A stretch of DNA of 64,000 bases, taken from the NCBI GenBank assembly GCA_910585755.1, contig CAJUFH010000004.1, forward strand, positions 1-64,000, given 5' to 3'. Positions 43,432 to 52,211 of the stretch are shown in pieces; the stretch's first letter is position 1, and each line of letters starts with the position of its first letter. This stretch comes from an uncultured Muribaculaceae bacterium. GTDB lineage: Bacteria; Bacteroidota; Bacteroidia; Bacteroidales; Muribaculaceae. The translations under genes were made by a program, and so were the position numbers. The notes under the pieces were generated by a model that did no database searches, was not told where the DNA came from, and saw only the letters and a program-made list of their open reading frames with translations.

Positions 43432-43734
43432 TTATTCAAAGACGTAGACATCCTCGCCGGGGCGCTGCATGTGGTAGTGCTCGCGCACGATGCGCTCCAG
43501 CTCCGCGGGATCCGACGCGAGGGATTTGTTCAGGCGGCGGTAATAGGCCATCGTGTCGTTGTTCTCCTTTATTTCTGCCCTCAGCTCGTCAATCTGCTCC
43601 TGGTATTCCATCGACTTGAAATAGGAGTTTTCGTTGAAGAAGGCGATAAAGACGACGTAGGCCACCACCAGCACGAGCGGGAGGCTCACATAGCGGCGAA
43701 TCCAACGGAAGCTGTCACTTTGAAACGGGTTCAT
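43432..43734 (-). CDS. FtsB/DivIC-like septum formation protein
   Basis: Single-span division protein of 100 residues. The ATG at 43734 (MNPFQSDSF) is chosen; a longer start at 43773 adds a non-membrane leader. A short cytoplasmic tail, one span (about 16-34), and a coiled coil (about 38-75, QIDELRAEIKENNDTMAYYRRL) are followed by the DivIC-type end LERIVREHYHMQRPGEDVYVFE. It would join the FtsQLB-like complex that controls septal wall synthesis. It heads the block leading to dapB and lepB. Confidence 0.88.
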   Translation of the reverse strand: MNPFQSDSFRWIRRYVSLPLVLVVAYVVFIAFFNENSYFKSMEYQEQIDELRAEIKENNDTMAYYRRLNKSLASDPAELERIVREHYHMQRPGEDVYVFE

Positions 43735-43852
43735 TTTCGGGTTGTAAGCGGTGAGAGACGGGTTATCGCGCAAAGATACGCGAAATTCCGCATACCGCGG
43801 CTATTCTTCGCTATTTATGGTGATTTCTGTAATAATTTGGCCGTTTGGTTTT

Positions 43853-43882
43853 GACCCAGGTGAGCCGTTATGATACACCCTC
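43853..43882 (+). repeat. Dispersed hairpin repeat, partial copy F
   Basis: Thirty bases match the closing arm of the dispersed repeat (GACCCAGGTGAGCCGTTATG, then ATACACCCTC). The centre and other arm are absent. It ends 4 bp before the stop codon of the DUF4919 gene on the minus strand, the same placement as copies B and D relative to dnaN and the TPR gene. Confidence 0.8.
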
Positions 43883-43886
43883 CTCG

Positions 43887-44606
43887 CTATTGCTGGGGAT
43901 GTTTACGGTAATATTCCTCCAGAAGATTGCGGATGTTGAAATAGTAGGTGCCGGTTTCCTTCCCTCCCTGCTTCTCGACATCGATGCGGTCGAAATAAGG
44001 TTCCTGGTACTGCTGGTCCTTCGCTACGGCGTTCTGGAAGTTGATGATGTTGTATTCATGACGCGGGGAGATCACGAACCAGGCGTTTTCCGGGTCGGCT
44101 CCCGTGCCGGAGCTGACAATCGCCTGGAGGATATGGTTGAGGCGGTACTGCCAGATGTTGGCGCGGTTGGTCTTCCCGCGCTCGCGCAGGGCGTAAATCA
44201 GGAAGTTCATCTGCGAGAGGTCGAAGGGGGTATCCTTCAGCGCCTCCTCGGCGTAGTAGATTATCGAGTCAAGCTCGGCGCGGGTATGCTTGTTCTTGAA
44301 GTAGAGGCTTTCGTTCTTGGTCGAGTATTCCGAATGGCGGTAGGGGTCGAAATCCTCCTGGAAGAGGTAGCCGTAATATAGGTGGCGGTAGTCCTGGAGG
44401 TTCATGACCGTCTCATTCTGCTCGTAGCGGGCCATCAGTTTCGGGTAGTAGTAGGGCGACTTCGGGTCGGAGACGTCGGCCCGGATTTTGTCAAGGTCGG
44501 GGACCTCGACGGTCACCTTCTTGTCGTTCTTGGCGGGGGCCGCCGTCGCTGCCAGGCCGAGGCCCAGCGCTATACAGGCGGCTATGCAGTATATAATTTT
44601 CTTCAT
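43887..44606 (-). CDS. DUF4919 family exported protein, second paralogue
   Basis: Exported protein of 239 residues with a signal peptide (IAACIALGLGLAATAAPA). The family pattern YRHLYYGYLFQEDFDPYRHSEY parallels HELATVYFGYSFTPDYDPRE in the protein at 11611-12288, and GTYYFNIRNLLEEY parallels its late strand. No enzyme motif. It stands alone on the minus strand between the divIC-like gene and gdhA. Function unknown. Confidence 0.82.
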   Translation of the reverse strand: MKKIIYCIAACIALGLGLAATAAPAKNDKKVTVEVPDLDKIRADVSDPKSPYYYPKLMARYEQNETVMNLQDYRHLYYGYLFQEDFDPYRHSEYSTKNESLYFKNKHTRAELDSIIYYAEEALKDTPFDLSQMNFLIYALRERGKTNRANIWQYRLNHILQAIVSSGTGADPENAWFVISPRHEYNIINFQNAVAKDQQYQEPYFDRIDVEKQGGKETGTYYFNIRNLLEEYYRKHPQQ

Positions 44607-44734
44607 ATAGTAAAAACGTCAAACCAAGGACATCGGGTGCCCTTGGTCTGACAAATTTACTGAAAATCTCTTAAAACGCCGTGTCGCCTTAGCGTTTATT
44701 AGCTTTTTTTAGGGTTGCTTTCCGTAGATAACCC

Positions 44735-44874
44735 GAGGGTGTATCATAACAGCCCATCTGGGTCGTCGCTTGAAGGGTTCGACCTCGGTCACAATCTTCA
44801 GATTGCTCCCATCGGCCTCACCTCCAAGCTCCTACCATCTGAGCCGTTCTGATAGCGCCCTCCCATCCGGGTAC
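44735..44874 (-). repeat. Dispersed hairpin repeat, full copy C
   Basis: Palindrome 44735-44862 (128 bp), with central CAATCTTCAGATTG, and the foot CCATCCGGGTAC at 44863-44874, in reverse orientation. On the minus strand the order after gdhA is terminator hairpin, foot, palindrome, exactly as after rnhB with copy A. It fills much of the 374-bp gap 44607-44980. The left part of the gap is the A+T-rich leader of the DUF4919 gene. Confidence 0.9.
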
Positions 44875-44908
44875 AAAATGAGGACGTATCGAATTTGATA
44901 CGTCCTCA
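44875..44908 (-). terminator. Intrinsic terminator after gdhA
   Basis: A 12-bp stem (44879-44890 with 44897-44908, 6-nt loop). On the minus strand it is followed by TTTTG and then the repeat foot. The stem sequence GAGGACGTATC is nearly the same as in the rnhB terminator. Confidence 0.8.
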
Positions 44909-44980
44909 ACTTTGTTGTCGGATGGGGTCCTCATCCTTCCCGGAATTTGCCGTCCGGATGGGTGGCGCGTCACAGGAACA

Positions 44981-46318
44981 TCAAATTACGCCCTGCTGCA
45001 TCATTGCGGTCGCCACCTTCATGAAGCCGGCGATGTTAGCGCCCTTCATGTAGTTCAGGTAGCCGTCGGGCTGCTGGCCGTAGCGCACGCACTGCTCGTG
45101 GATGGAGGCCATGATCTGGTGGAGCTTCGCGTCGACCTCTTCGGCGGACCACTGGAGGTGTTCGGCGTCCTGCGTCATTTCGAGGCCGGAGCATGCCACG
45201 CCGCCAGCGTTGACAGCCTTGCCGGGGGCGTAGACGGTCTTTGTTTCGATGAAGTGGTCGATAGCCTCGGGGGTGCAGCCCATGTTGGATACTTCCGCCA
45301 CGAGTTCCACGCCGTTGTCAACCAGCATCTTCGCATCGTCGCCGTTAAGCTCGTTCTGCGTAGCGCAGGGGAGGGCGATGTTTACTTTCTGCTCCCAGGG
45401 CTTGCGGCCGGGGAAGAACTGCGAGCCGGGGAATTTCTCGGCGTACGGAGCCACGATGTCGTTGCCCGAAGCGCGGAGTTCCAGCATGTAGTTGATCTTT
45501 TCGTCGTCGAGACCGGCGGGGTCGAGGATGTAGCCGTCAGGGCCGGAGATGGTGATTACCTTCGCTCCGAGCTGGGTGGCCTTCATCGCGGCGCCCCAGG
45601 CTACGTTGCCGAAGCCGGAGATGGCGACTGTCTTGCCCTTGATGTCCTTGTTCATGCGGCGCAGCATGTTCTCTACGAAGTAGAGGGCGCCGAAGCCGGT
45701 AGCCTCGGGGCGCAGGCGCGAGCCGCCGAAGTCGAAGCCCTTGCCGGTGAATGTGCCGGTGTGCTCGTCAACCAGTTTCTTGTACATGCCGTACATGTAG
45801 CCTACCTCGCGGCCACCTACGCCGATGTCGCCGGCGGGAACGTCGCGGTCCGGGCCCAGGTTCTTCCACAGGCACATGATGAAGGCCTGGCAGAAACGCA
45901 TGATCTCGCGGTCGCTCTTGCCGCGGGGCGAGAAGTCGGAACCACCCTTTGCGCCACCCATCGGGAGCGTTGTCAGGGCGTTCTTGAAGGTCTGCTCGAA
46001 GCCGAGGAATTTCAGAATCGAAAGGTTGACGGAGGCGTGGAAGCGGATACCCCCCTTGTACGGGCCGATAGCGTTGTTGAACTGCACGCGGTAGCCGATG
46101 TTGTTCTGGACCTCGCCGTTGTCGTCAATCCAGGTGACGCGGAACGTTACGATGCGGTCCGGCTCGACCATGCGCTCGATGATGCGGTTCTTCTCGAACT
46201 CGGGATGCTCGTTGTAGACGTCGGCAACGGAGAGGAGCACCTCGCGCACTGCCTGCAGGTATTCCTTTTCGCCCGGATGCTTGGCTTCCAGGCTGTTCAT
46301 GATGCTATTTATATCCAT
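44981..46318 (-). CDS. gdhA: NADP-type glutamate dehydrogenase
   Basis: Cytoplasmic enzyme of 445 residues that converts 2-oxoglutarate and ammonia to glutamate. Hexameric type I length. Substrate and catalytic motifs are FKNALTTLPMGGAKGGSDF (with the substrate lysine), VPAGDIGVGGREVGYMYG and the nucleotide-binding AISGFGNVAWGAA. It is a main ammonia-assimilation gene in Bacteroidales. It stands alone, with a promoter (46399-46406) and the terminator at 44875-44908. Confidence 0.97.
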   Translation of the reverse strand: MDINSIMNSLEAKHPGEKEYLQAVREVLLSVADVYNEHPEFEKNRIIERMVEPDRIVTFRVTWIDDNGEVQNNIGYRVQFNNAIGPYKGGIRFHASVNLSILKFLGFEQTFKNALTTLPMGGAKGGSDFSPRGKSDREIMRFCQAFIMCLWKNLGPDRDVPAGDIGVGGREVGYMYGMYKKLVDEHTGTFTGKGFDFGGSRLRPEATGFGALYFVENMLRRMNKDIKGKTVAISGFGNVAWGAAMKATQLGAKVITISGPDGYILDPAGLDDEKINYMLELRASGNDIVAPYAEKFPGSQFFPGRKPWEQKVNIALPCATQNELNGDDAKMLVDNGVELVAEVSNMGCTPEAIDHFIETKTVYAPGKAVNAGGVACSGLEMTQDAEHLQWSAEEVDAKLHQIMASIHEQCVRYGQQPDGYLNYMKGANIAGFMKVATAMMQQGVI

Positions 46319-46642
46319 AGCTGAATAGAGTTAGGTTAACAATATACTTTTCCACGGGGCGATTCCGCCCATATTTCAGCCGGAATCTCCTTACGCCGCA
46401 AATATAATGCAAAAAAACGATACCCCGACCAAAAAATCGCAATTTTTTGCCCTTCCCGCCGTATGTTGTTAAGCATAGCTTTTGCGCAGAGTCGTTTGTT
46501 GCGGATATGCGATTCATATGAGTCCGAGGCTGTTATTAACATAGTCAAACGCATTTTTAACTAATAAAATGTATGTAATGTAAAATTTTGTTTGTAACTT
46601 GCGAAACAGAGATTAATTAAAGCCTTGTCTAACCTAAATCTT
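46319..46642. promoter_or_regulatory. Divergent promoter region of gdhA and the C13 peptidase
   Basis: A 324-bp A+T-rich gap. On the minus strand TATATTTG (46406-46399) is a perfect -7 box for gdhA, about 80 bp before its ATG. On the plus strand GTAACTTGCG near 46593-46602 is a weaker -7-like sequence for the peptidase. No open frame of interest is seen. Confidence 0.6.
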
Positions 46643-49384
46643 ATGCCTATGAGATCTGTTGCGAAAATGAGAGCGTTTGTCACGGCGATACGCCTCTTCT
46701 TATGTTGCATGCTTCTGTGCGGACTCACGAGTGCGATTGGGCTTCCTACCTATAAGGAACTATCGCAAGATGAAGCTTTTGGAGTGGTTCAAAAGCAGTT
46801 TTCCGGACGAAACGTTGACTACTATCTGATTCGAGAAGGATATCTTGGTTCGCCATGGATATTCTTTGTGGACGCTGATCCGATGGCAGGATGGGAACAT
46901 GAATGTTACCGGGTTTATGTCGACAACAGAATAGATTTAAATATACCTGTTTCAGAATACATCCCGAATATTGAGCCGATGATGTGTCCGCCGGATGATT
47001 ATATGACTCCGTTATATCTTTCATCCCCTTCGACTGAAAAACCCTCGGACGTTGGGCCGAAACCTGTTTCCTTCGAGCTGCGCTCGCATCTTATTAATAG
47101 GATTCCTGATGTGAATAATCGGGTATGGTGTGTGCTAATTAGCGGTGGGTGCGGACCCAACTATAATAATGAAAGATATTGGAACAACTGTTCCTATATT
47201 TATCAAACTTTGACAAAGGTGTATAAAGTACCGCGTTCCAATATATCGGTTATTATGGCTGATGGCACCGATCCTGCGCCCGATCAAATTATTAGGTGGT
47301 TCGACCCTATAAAGCAGAAATATGAAAGCAAACTCCAATCATCACCCCTTGATCTTGACGGGGATGGCCGGGCGGACATACAATATTCAGCCACGCGAGA
47401 AAATATCCGAAAGGTATTTAATGAGTTGTACGACAAAGTGCAGACTGGAGACCATGTGTTTGTTTTTGTGACAGACCATGGCGGTTCCGATGATACAGAA
47501 AATGGGATTTCATATATGTGGCTTTGGGACAAAGAGCAACTATATGATTATGAATTATCGAGTTGGATTGATCCATTCTTGGAAAAATCAGCAATCGTTA
47601 ATGTTGTAATGGGTCAATGTTTTTCAGGTGGATTTATTGATGATTTTGCCAAACCTGGATGTGTTATTGCTACTTCAACGACAAAGGATGAGGTTGCGCG
47701 GGGATCGTTAGAATACACTACATTCCTTAAAAATTGGACTGATGCGATAAGCGATCAAAGGCTCAATAGTATCACTGCCGATTATGACGACGATGGTTTC
47801 ATAGCTATGGATGAGGCATTTGCTTATGCTTATGCGTCAGAAGTTTCGAAGGATGAACACCCCGATATTTACCCAATGTATCAGTCGACACATCCCTACA
47901 TTGGTGAAGAACTGGCGTTTGATCGCATGCCGCGAGATGTGGATTTGTTTATTAAAGACAATTATGAGGATACAGGTAAAGAACCAAATGTATCAACTGA
48001 TATTTTTTATGACAGTCCGTCAATATGGGTGCGTAATGCGGATGATAATATAGAAGAACATGAAAATCCTGTATTTGACATAACTCATCCCAAATGTTTC
48101 GCATATGTGCGCATCCATAATAGGGGCCGAATAAAATATGAGGGTGGTAAATACCTGCATATGTATTGGGCAAAGGCGTCCTTGAATTTTTCGTTGAGGA
48201 CATGGACTGGACAGGAAACGTATAATGATATCCCAACGGGAGGTCATTTTGGCGGGGTGGCGATTCCTCCGATTGAGGCAGGAGATAGCGTTGTTGTCCC
48301 TATTGAATGGGATATGACCCAGTTGCTTTTGGGTCAGTTTTCCAATGATAATGAAGGACATCATTATTGCCTATTGGCGGCTATAAAGGATTATCCTGGA
48401 AATGGCGGATATGATGGCGAAGGAACTTATCAAGATGTGCAGGGGCTGAAGACCCAGGCGCAAAAGAATCTGACTATCATATATCGAAAGGATTTAGATT
48501 TGTCAAAAGCCGTTTATGTCAGGAACGCTATTGATTCTCCAAAAAAGTATTCATTAGAAATCCGTCCGAGAACGGCGGCCGACGAAGCGATTTATTCTAT
48601 GGCTAATATTGAAATGGAACTTAGTCAGCCAATTTACGATGCTTGGGTTAAAGGAGGCACTAAATCTGTAAACGTATCGCATAATGTTGTCAAACCATTA
48701 ATAGTAAGATTTACATCTCCCTCGAGTAAAATCGAGGCGGTTAGTCTGTCGGCTAATCAGTTTGAGAAAGTTGGTTTGAAGTTTAATTTTACAAAGACTT
48801 CGTTAAGAGGAAAACGGTATACTTTGGATTTGATACAAAGAGATGAGACTGGTCAGATTGTCGGTGGTGAAGCGTTCATTGTTGAAGCCCCGTTACGAAC
48901 TGTATTACCAATTGATATAGGAATAACTCCATATCCAGGAAATCAGTTTGGCCTTACAGTCAATAACCCGGATGTCAAGAGTGTGACCTGGTATAATAGT
49001 GACGGGGATGTAATAGGCCAAAATGACTCAATAACTGTTTCCCCGACGATGAGTGATTACGTTTATGCCGCTTCCACACTGACAAATGACGGTGAACTTG
49101 CTACCGATGAAATCTCATTGCAGACGCGCATAGGAATAGAATCGCTTTCTCCTGCGTCGGCTGTTGGCGACAGGCTGGAAGTTGTGTTGCGGACAGAACC
49201 AATAGTAGGTGACAAGCTGCTGATTGCGGATGTCAACGAAGCAGACTGTCAGACAGAAATTCTGTTGGAGCCAGGATGCAACTCAACTGTAATAGACACA
49301 TCCGCTTTGAGGACCGGGCTTTATGCCATAAGCTATGTCTCGGAGGATAGGGTGGTTGATACGAAGAAATTCACCAAAAGATAA
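46643..49384 (+). CDS. Exported C13-family cysteine peptidase (legumain/gingipain clan), multidomain
   Basis: Exported protein of 913 residues. The ATG at 46643 is used; ATG 46649 is also possible, and earlier codons are not ATG. A signal peptide (about 8-34) is followed by an N-terminal propeptide-like region. The caspase-like catalytic domain is at about 160-420. FVFVTDHGGSDD holds His279 and NVVMGQCFSGGFIDD holds Cys326, the clan CD dyad. An EF-hand-like DLDGDGRAD lies before it and DYDDDGFIAMDEA after it. Beta-rich domains make up the rest, and the end TGLYAISYVSEDRVVDTKKF looks like a type IX-type tail. Codon use is much richer in A+T than in neighbours, suggesting transfer. Substrate unknown. 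Confidence 0.87.
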   Translation: MPMRSVAKMRAFVTAIRLFLCCMLLCGLTSAIGLPTYKELSQDEAFGVVQKQFSGRNVDYYLIREGYLGSPWIFFVDADPMAGWEHECYRVYVDNRIDLNIPVSEYIPNIEPMMCPPDDYMTPLYLSSPSTEKPSDVGPKPVSFELRSHLINRIPDVNNRVWCVLISGGCGPNYNNERYWNNCSYIYQTLTKVYKVPRSNISVIMADGTDPAPDQIIRWFDPIKQKYESKLQSSPLDLDGDGRADIQYSATRENIRKVFNELYDKVQTGDHVFVFVTDHGGSDDTENGISYMWLWDKEQLYDYELSSWIDPFLEKSAIVNVVMGQCFSGGFIDDFAKPGCVIATSTTKDEVARGSLEYTTFLKNWTDAISDQRLNSITADYDDDGFIAMDEAFAYAYASEVSKDEHPDIYPMYQSTHPYIGEELAFDRMPRDVDLFIKDNYEDTGKEPNVSTDIFYDSPSIWVRNADDNIEEHENPVFDITHPKCFAYVRIHNRGRIKYEGGKYLHMYWAKASLNFSLRTWTGQETYNDIPTGGHFGGVAIPPIEAGDSVVVPIEWDMTQLLLGQFSNDNEGHHYCLLAAIKDYPGNGGYDGEGTYQDVQGLKTQAQKNLTIIYRKDLDLSKAVYVRNAIDSPKKYSLEIRPRTAADEAIYSMANIEMELSQPIYDAWVKGGTKSVNVSHNVVKPLIVRFTSPSSKIEAVSLSANQFEKVGLKFNFTKTSLRGKRYTLDLIQRDETGQIVGGEAFIVEAPLRTVLPIDIGITPYPGNQFGLTVNNPDVKSVTWYNSDGDVIGQNDSITVSPTMSDYVYAASTLTNDGELATDEISLQTRIGIESLSPASAVGDRLEVVLRTEPIVGDKLLIADVNEADCQTEILLEPGCNSTVIDTSALRTGLYAISYVSEDRVVDTKKFTKR

Positions 49385-49452
49385 ACATATAATCTGCGCC
49401 GATTAGTCATACTCTACTGGCGTAATCGGCGCAGATGTAATTCATAATAGCT

Positions 49453-52140
49453 ATGAGATACTTGCTGATACATTTATTCGCATTATGCGCGACGCTCTGT
49501 TGCTCTGCGGCGGGGCAATCTGTCGTAGTGGAGACACAGGCGGGCGGGGAGCTTGCCGGGCGGCTGGGCGACGATCTGCTGACGGTAGAGGAGCTGACGG
49601 TCCGCGGCCCGGTCAACGCTGCCGACTTCCATACGATGTGGCAGATGACTTCGAACGGTTCGCTTGAAAACCTAAACCTCTCGGGTGCCGATGTCGAGGG
49701 GAAGATTATACCTGCCTATGCCTTTTATAACGGAGGTTTTCGCGAAGGGGGCACACTTCAGGCGGGATACGCGAAGCTGAAAAGCGTCATTCTCCCTGAT
49801 GACATTGTGGAAATCGGGGAGGCCGCTTTCAGGTTGGCCGTGAATTTGGGAAGCGTGAATATTCCAAAATCAGTGCGTTCGATAGGAGCCCGGGCTTTCT
49901 CCGAGTGTTTCAGTCTATGCCCGGAAACATTGATACTGCCTGAAGGACTCGTTTCTATCGGCCAAAGCTGTTTCGCTGAATGTGTGAAACTAAGCCGGGT
50001 CGAATTTCCTGCCGGTCTTGAAACTATTGGTAGTCGGGCGTTTCGCCATTCAGGGATAGAAGAGGCCGAATTGCCTGACGGGTTGAGGAATCTGGCAAGC
50101 GAGGCGTTCGCCCAATGTAACCGGCTGACCAAAGTTTCCCTCCCTCGGTCCGGGATGACATTCATCGGGTCCGGGGCGTTTTCTGAAGCTATGTGCCTGG
50201 AGAAATTAGACATTCCCGACGGTATAACCACACTCCAGGCCGAAGTAGTGAATGAATGTCTGTCTCTTCGGGAGTTGGACATTCCGTCCGCTGTTACTGA
50301 AATCGGAGACCGTGCCCTGTATGGCTGCCGTGCGCTCAAGGCTGTTGTTTTGCCCGATAACCTGACCAAAATAGGGTATAGAGCTTTCCGGGGCTGCTCG
50401 AACGTGGCTTCGCTTGATATTCCGGCATCCGTCGTGTCTATGAAAAACGGCTGTTTCGATTTAATGGGTTCGCTAAAAAGGATTAGCTGTCGAGCTTCGG
50501 TGCCTCCGGCATGGGATATTGTAAATCCTTCGTATTCTATTTTTGACGGAAGTGAAGAATCTGCCATGAGGGCTACACCGAAGGATATACCGGTATATAT
50601 TCCCGTCGGGACAAAGTCTCTGTACCAGTCGGCTCCCGGATGGAGTGATTTTACAAACTATATTGAGACAGATAATTTCCCATCTGCGGATGTCGCTGTT
50701 GTTGAGCCGGAATATGCTGTAATACAAACCGAAAGGGGCGCCCAGCTCGCTGAAAAGCTTGGCGAGCGTATATATGCGATAGATTCGCTTGTGGTAAAAG
50801 GTCCCTTTAATGAGGATGACGAGGTCACTCTCAGAATCGCGACGCGCGAAGGGCGTTTAAGGGTTTGGAACCTTTCCGAAGCGGAAATTGAGAACAAAAT
50901 GTTTGGTGGAGAGGCTTATTCTATCAGGGATGGCTGGTTATCCCGCGAGAATCCTCCGTATTATGCTCTCATCCCTGTGCGCCGCGTAATGCTCCCCGAT
51001 GATATTGAAGTTATCGGTAACGGTGCGTTTTTCTCTTGCGCATACCTCGAAGAAATCAATATCCCTAAGTCTGTCAGGGAAATAGGGAGCCGGGCCTTCT
51101 TCGAGTGTCTGAGCCTGGGTAGAAAGGGACTGACTCTTCCCGAAGGATTGGAGCGGATTTATGAGGAATGTTTCGCAAGGTGTGAGAGTCTGCGGGAAAT
51201 TAATCTGCCCTCCTCGCTGAAACGGATTGACGAGCTGGCTTTCTATGAGTCAGGCCTTGAACGGGTCAACTTTTCCGAGGGATTGGAGTATATCGGGCAG
51301 AATGCCTTTACCCGCTGCCAGTACCTGAAGGAGATTAGTCTGCCTAATTCTTGTCAGACTTTTGAAGGCAGGTATCATTTTGTTATGGATTACAGCCTGG
51401 AGCGCATATGTCTGCCAAAGGGTCTTAAAGCAGTCCCTCAACATTTCGCCTGGCAATGTAAGTCGTTAAGGGAAGTCGATGTTCCCGAATCACTGGAAGT
51501 TTTGGGGGCGAGTGCGTTTGAACAATGCACAGCTCTTCAGAAGGTACAACTCCCGGAGGGGCTCAGAGTGATAGAGACAGCGGCCTTTGACCGATGTGTC
51601 AACATAAGGCGATTGATTCTTCCATCCTCTTTGGAACAGATTGGAGGCGCTTTTGACGATATGCCCGGTCTGAAGGAAATATATTGTAAAGCGGCAGTTC
51701 CTCCAGTCCAGGCTTTCGTTGGGTCCGAATCATGGATTTGGCCGATGTCGCTGGCTACAGGAAGGTCATATTATCAGGTAGATGCTGATTATAGCACTCC
51801 CCGCGACATCCCGGTATATGTGCCGCGGGGGAGCGCGGAGGCGTACCGCGATGCTCCGGGCTGGAACTACTTCACGAACTTCATCGAGACCGACGAGTTC
51901 CCCGATGCCTCCGTTGAGGAGGCCGTGATGCCGGAGAGCGGGGTTGAAGTCTGCGTCGAGCAGGGACGTATCCTCCTTGTCGGAAACGAGGGCGCGGCCT
52001 CTGACTACGCGGTCTATACGGTTGACGGGCGCCTTGTTGCCTCAGGGCGCGCCGACGGCGGAACGGCGACAATTGACGTCGCCCCCGGCCTGTACATCGT
52101 GGCCCTCGGCACCAAAACCGCCAAGGTCGCCGTCCCTTGA
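49453..52140 (+). CDS. BspA-type leucine-rich repeat surface protein with internal duplication
   Basis: Exported protein of 895 residues with a signal peptide (about 1-20). Two homologous halves, about residues 22-412 and 414-820, each have a lead-in domain (TVRGPVNAADF and VVKGPFNEDDE) and then BspA/LRR_5 repeats of about 23 residues (LPDDIVEIGEAAF, IPKSVRSIGARAF). Each ends with a matching closing block (DIPVYIPVGTKSLYQSAPGW and DIPVYVPRGSAEAYRDAPGW). The C-terminal about 70 residues form a type IX-like domain ending with GLYIVALGTKTAKVAV. BspA proteins bind host proteins in oral Bacteroidetes. The last about 300 bp are clearly richer in G+C than the rest, as if a new tail had been joined to the duplicated core. 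It follows the C13 peptidase by 68 bp. Confidence 0.9.
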   Translation: MRYLLIHLFALCATLCCSAAGQSVVVETQAGGELAGRLGDDLLTVEELTVRGPVNAADFHTMWQMTSNGSLENLNLSGADVEGKIIPAYAFYNGGFREGGTLQAGYAKLKSVILPDDIVEIGEAAFRLAVNLGSVNIPKSVRSIGARAFSECFSLCPETLILPEGLVSIGQSCFAECVKLSRVEFPAGLETIGSRAFRHSGIEEAELPDGLRNLASEAFAQCNRLTKVSLPRSGMTFIGSGAFSEAMCLEKLDIPDGITTLQAEVVNECLSLRELDIPSAVTEIGDRALYGCRALKAVVLPDNLTKIGYRAFRGCSNVASLDIPASVVSMKNGCFDLMGSLKRISCRASVPPAWDIVNPSYSIFDGSEESAMRATPKDIPVYIPVGTKSLYQSAPGWSDFTNYIETDNFPSADVAVVEPEYAVIQTERGAQLAEKLGERIYAIDSLVVKGPFNEDDEVTLRIATREGRLRVWNLSEAEIENKMFGGEAYSIRDGWLSRENPPYYALIPVRRVMLPDDIEVIGNGAFFSCAYLEEINIPKSVREIGSRAFFECLSLGRKGLTLPEGLERIYEECFARCESLREINLPSSLKRIDELAFYESGLERVNFSEGLEYIGQNAFTRCQYLKEISLPNSCQTFEGRYHFVMDYSLERICLPKGLKAVPQHFAWQCKSLREVDVPESLEVLGASAFEQCTALQKVQLPEGLRVIETAAFDRCVNIRRLILPSSLEQIGGAFDDMPGLKEIYCKAAVPPVQAFVGSESWIWPMSLATGRSYYQVDADYSTPRDIPVYVPRGSAEAYRDAPGWNYFTNFIETDEFPDASVEEAVMPESGVEVCVEQGRILLVGNEGAASDYAVYTVDGRLVASGRADGGTATIDVAPGLYIVALGTKTAKVAVP

Positions 52141-52211
52141 TTCCCCCCTGCCACGCGGCAATCTACCACTGCCGACGTCTACTAAGTAATAATGCGCCGA
52201 CATACGCCTTG

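Noticed and set aside
44912..46324. 470-codon plus-strand open frame
   Set aside because: Antisense to gdhA, with no domain and typical shadow composition.
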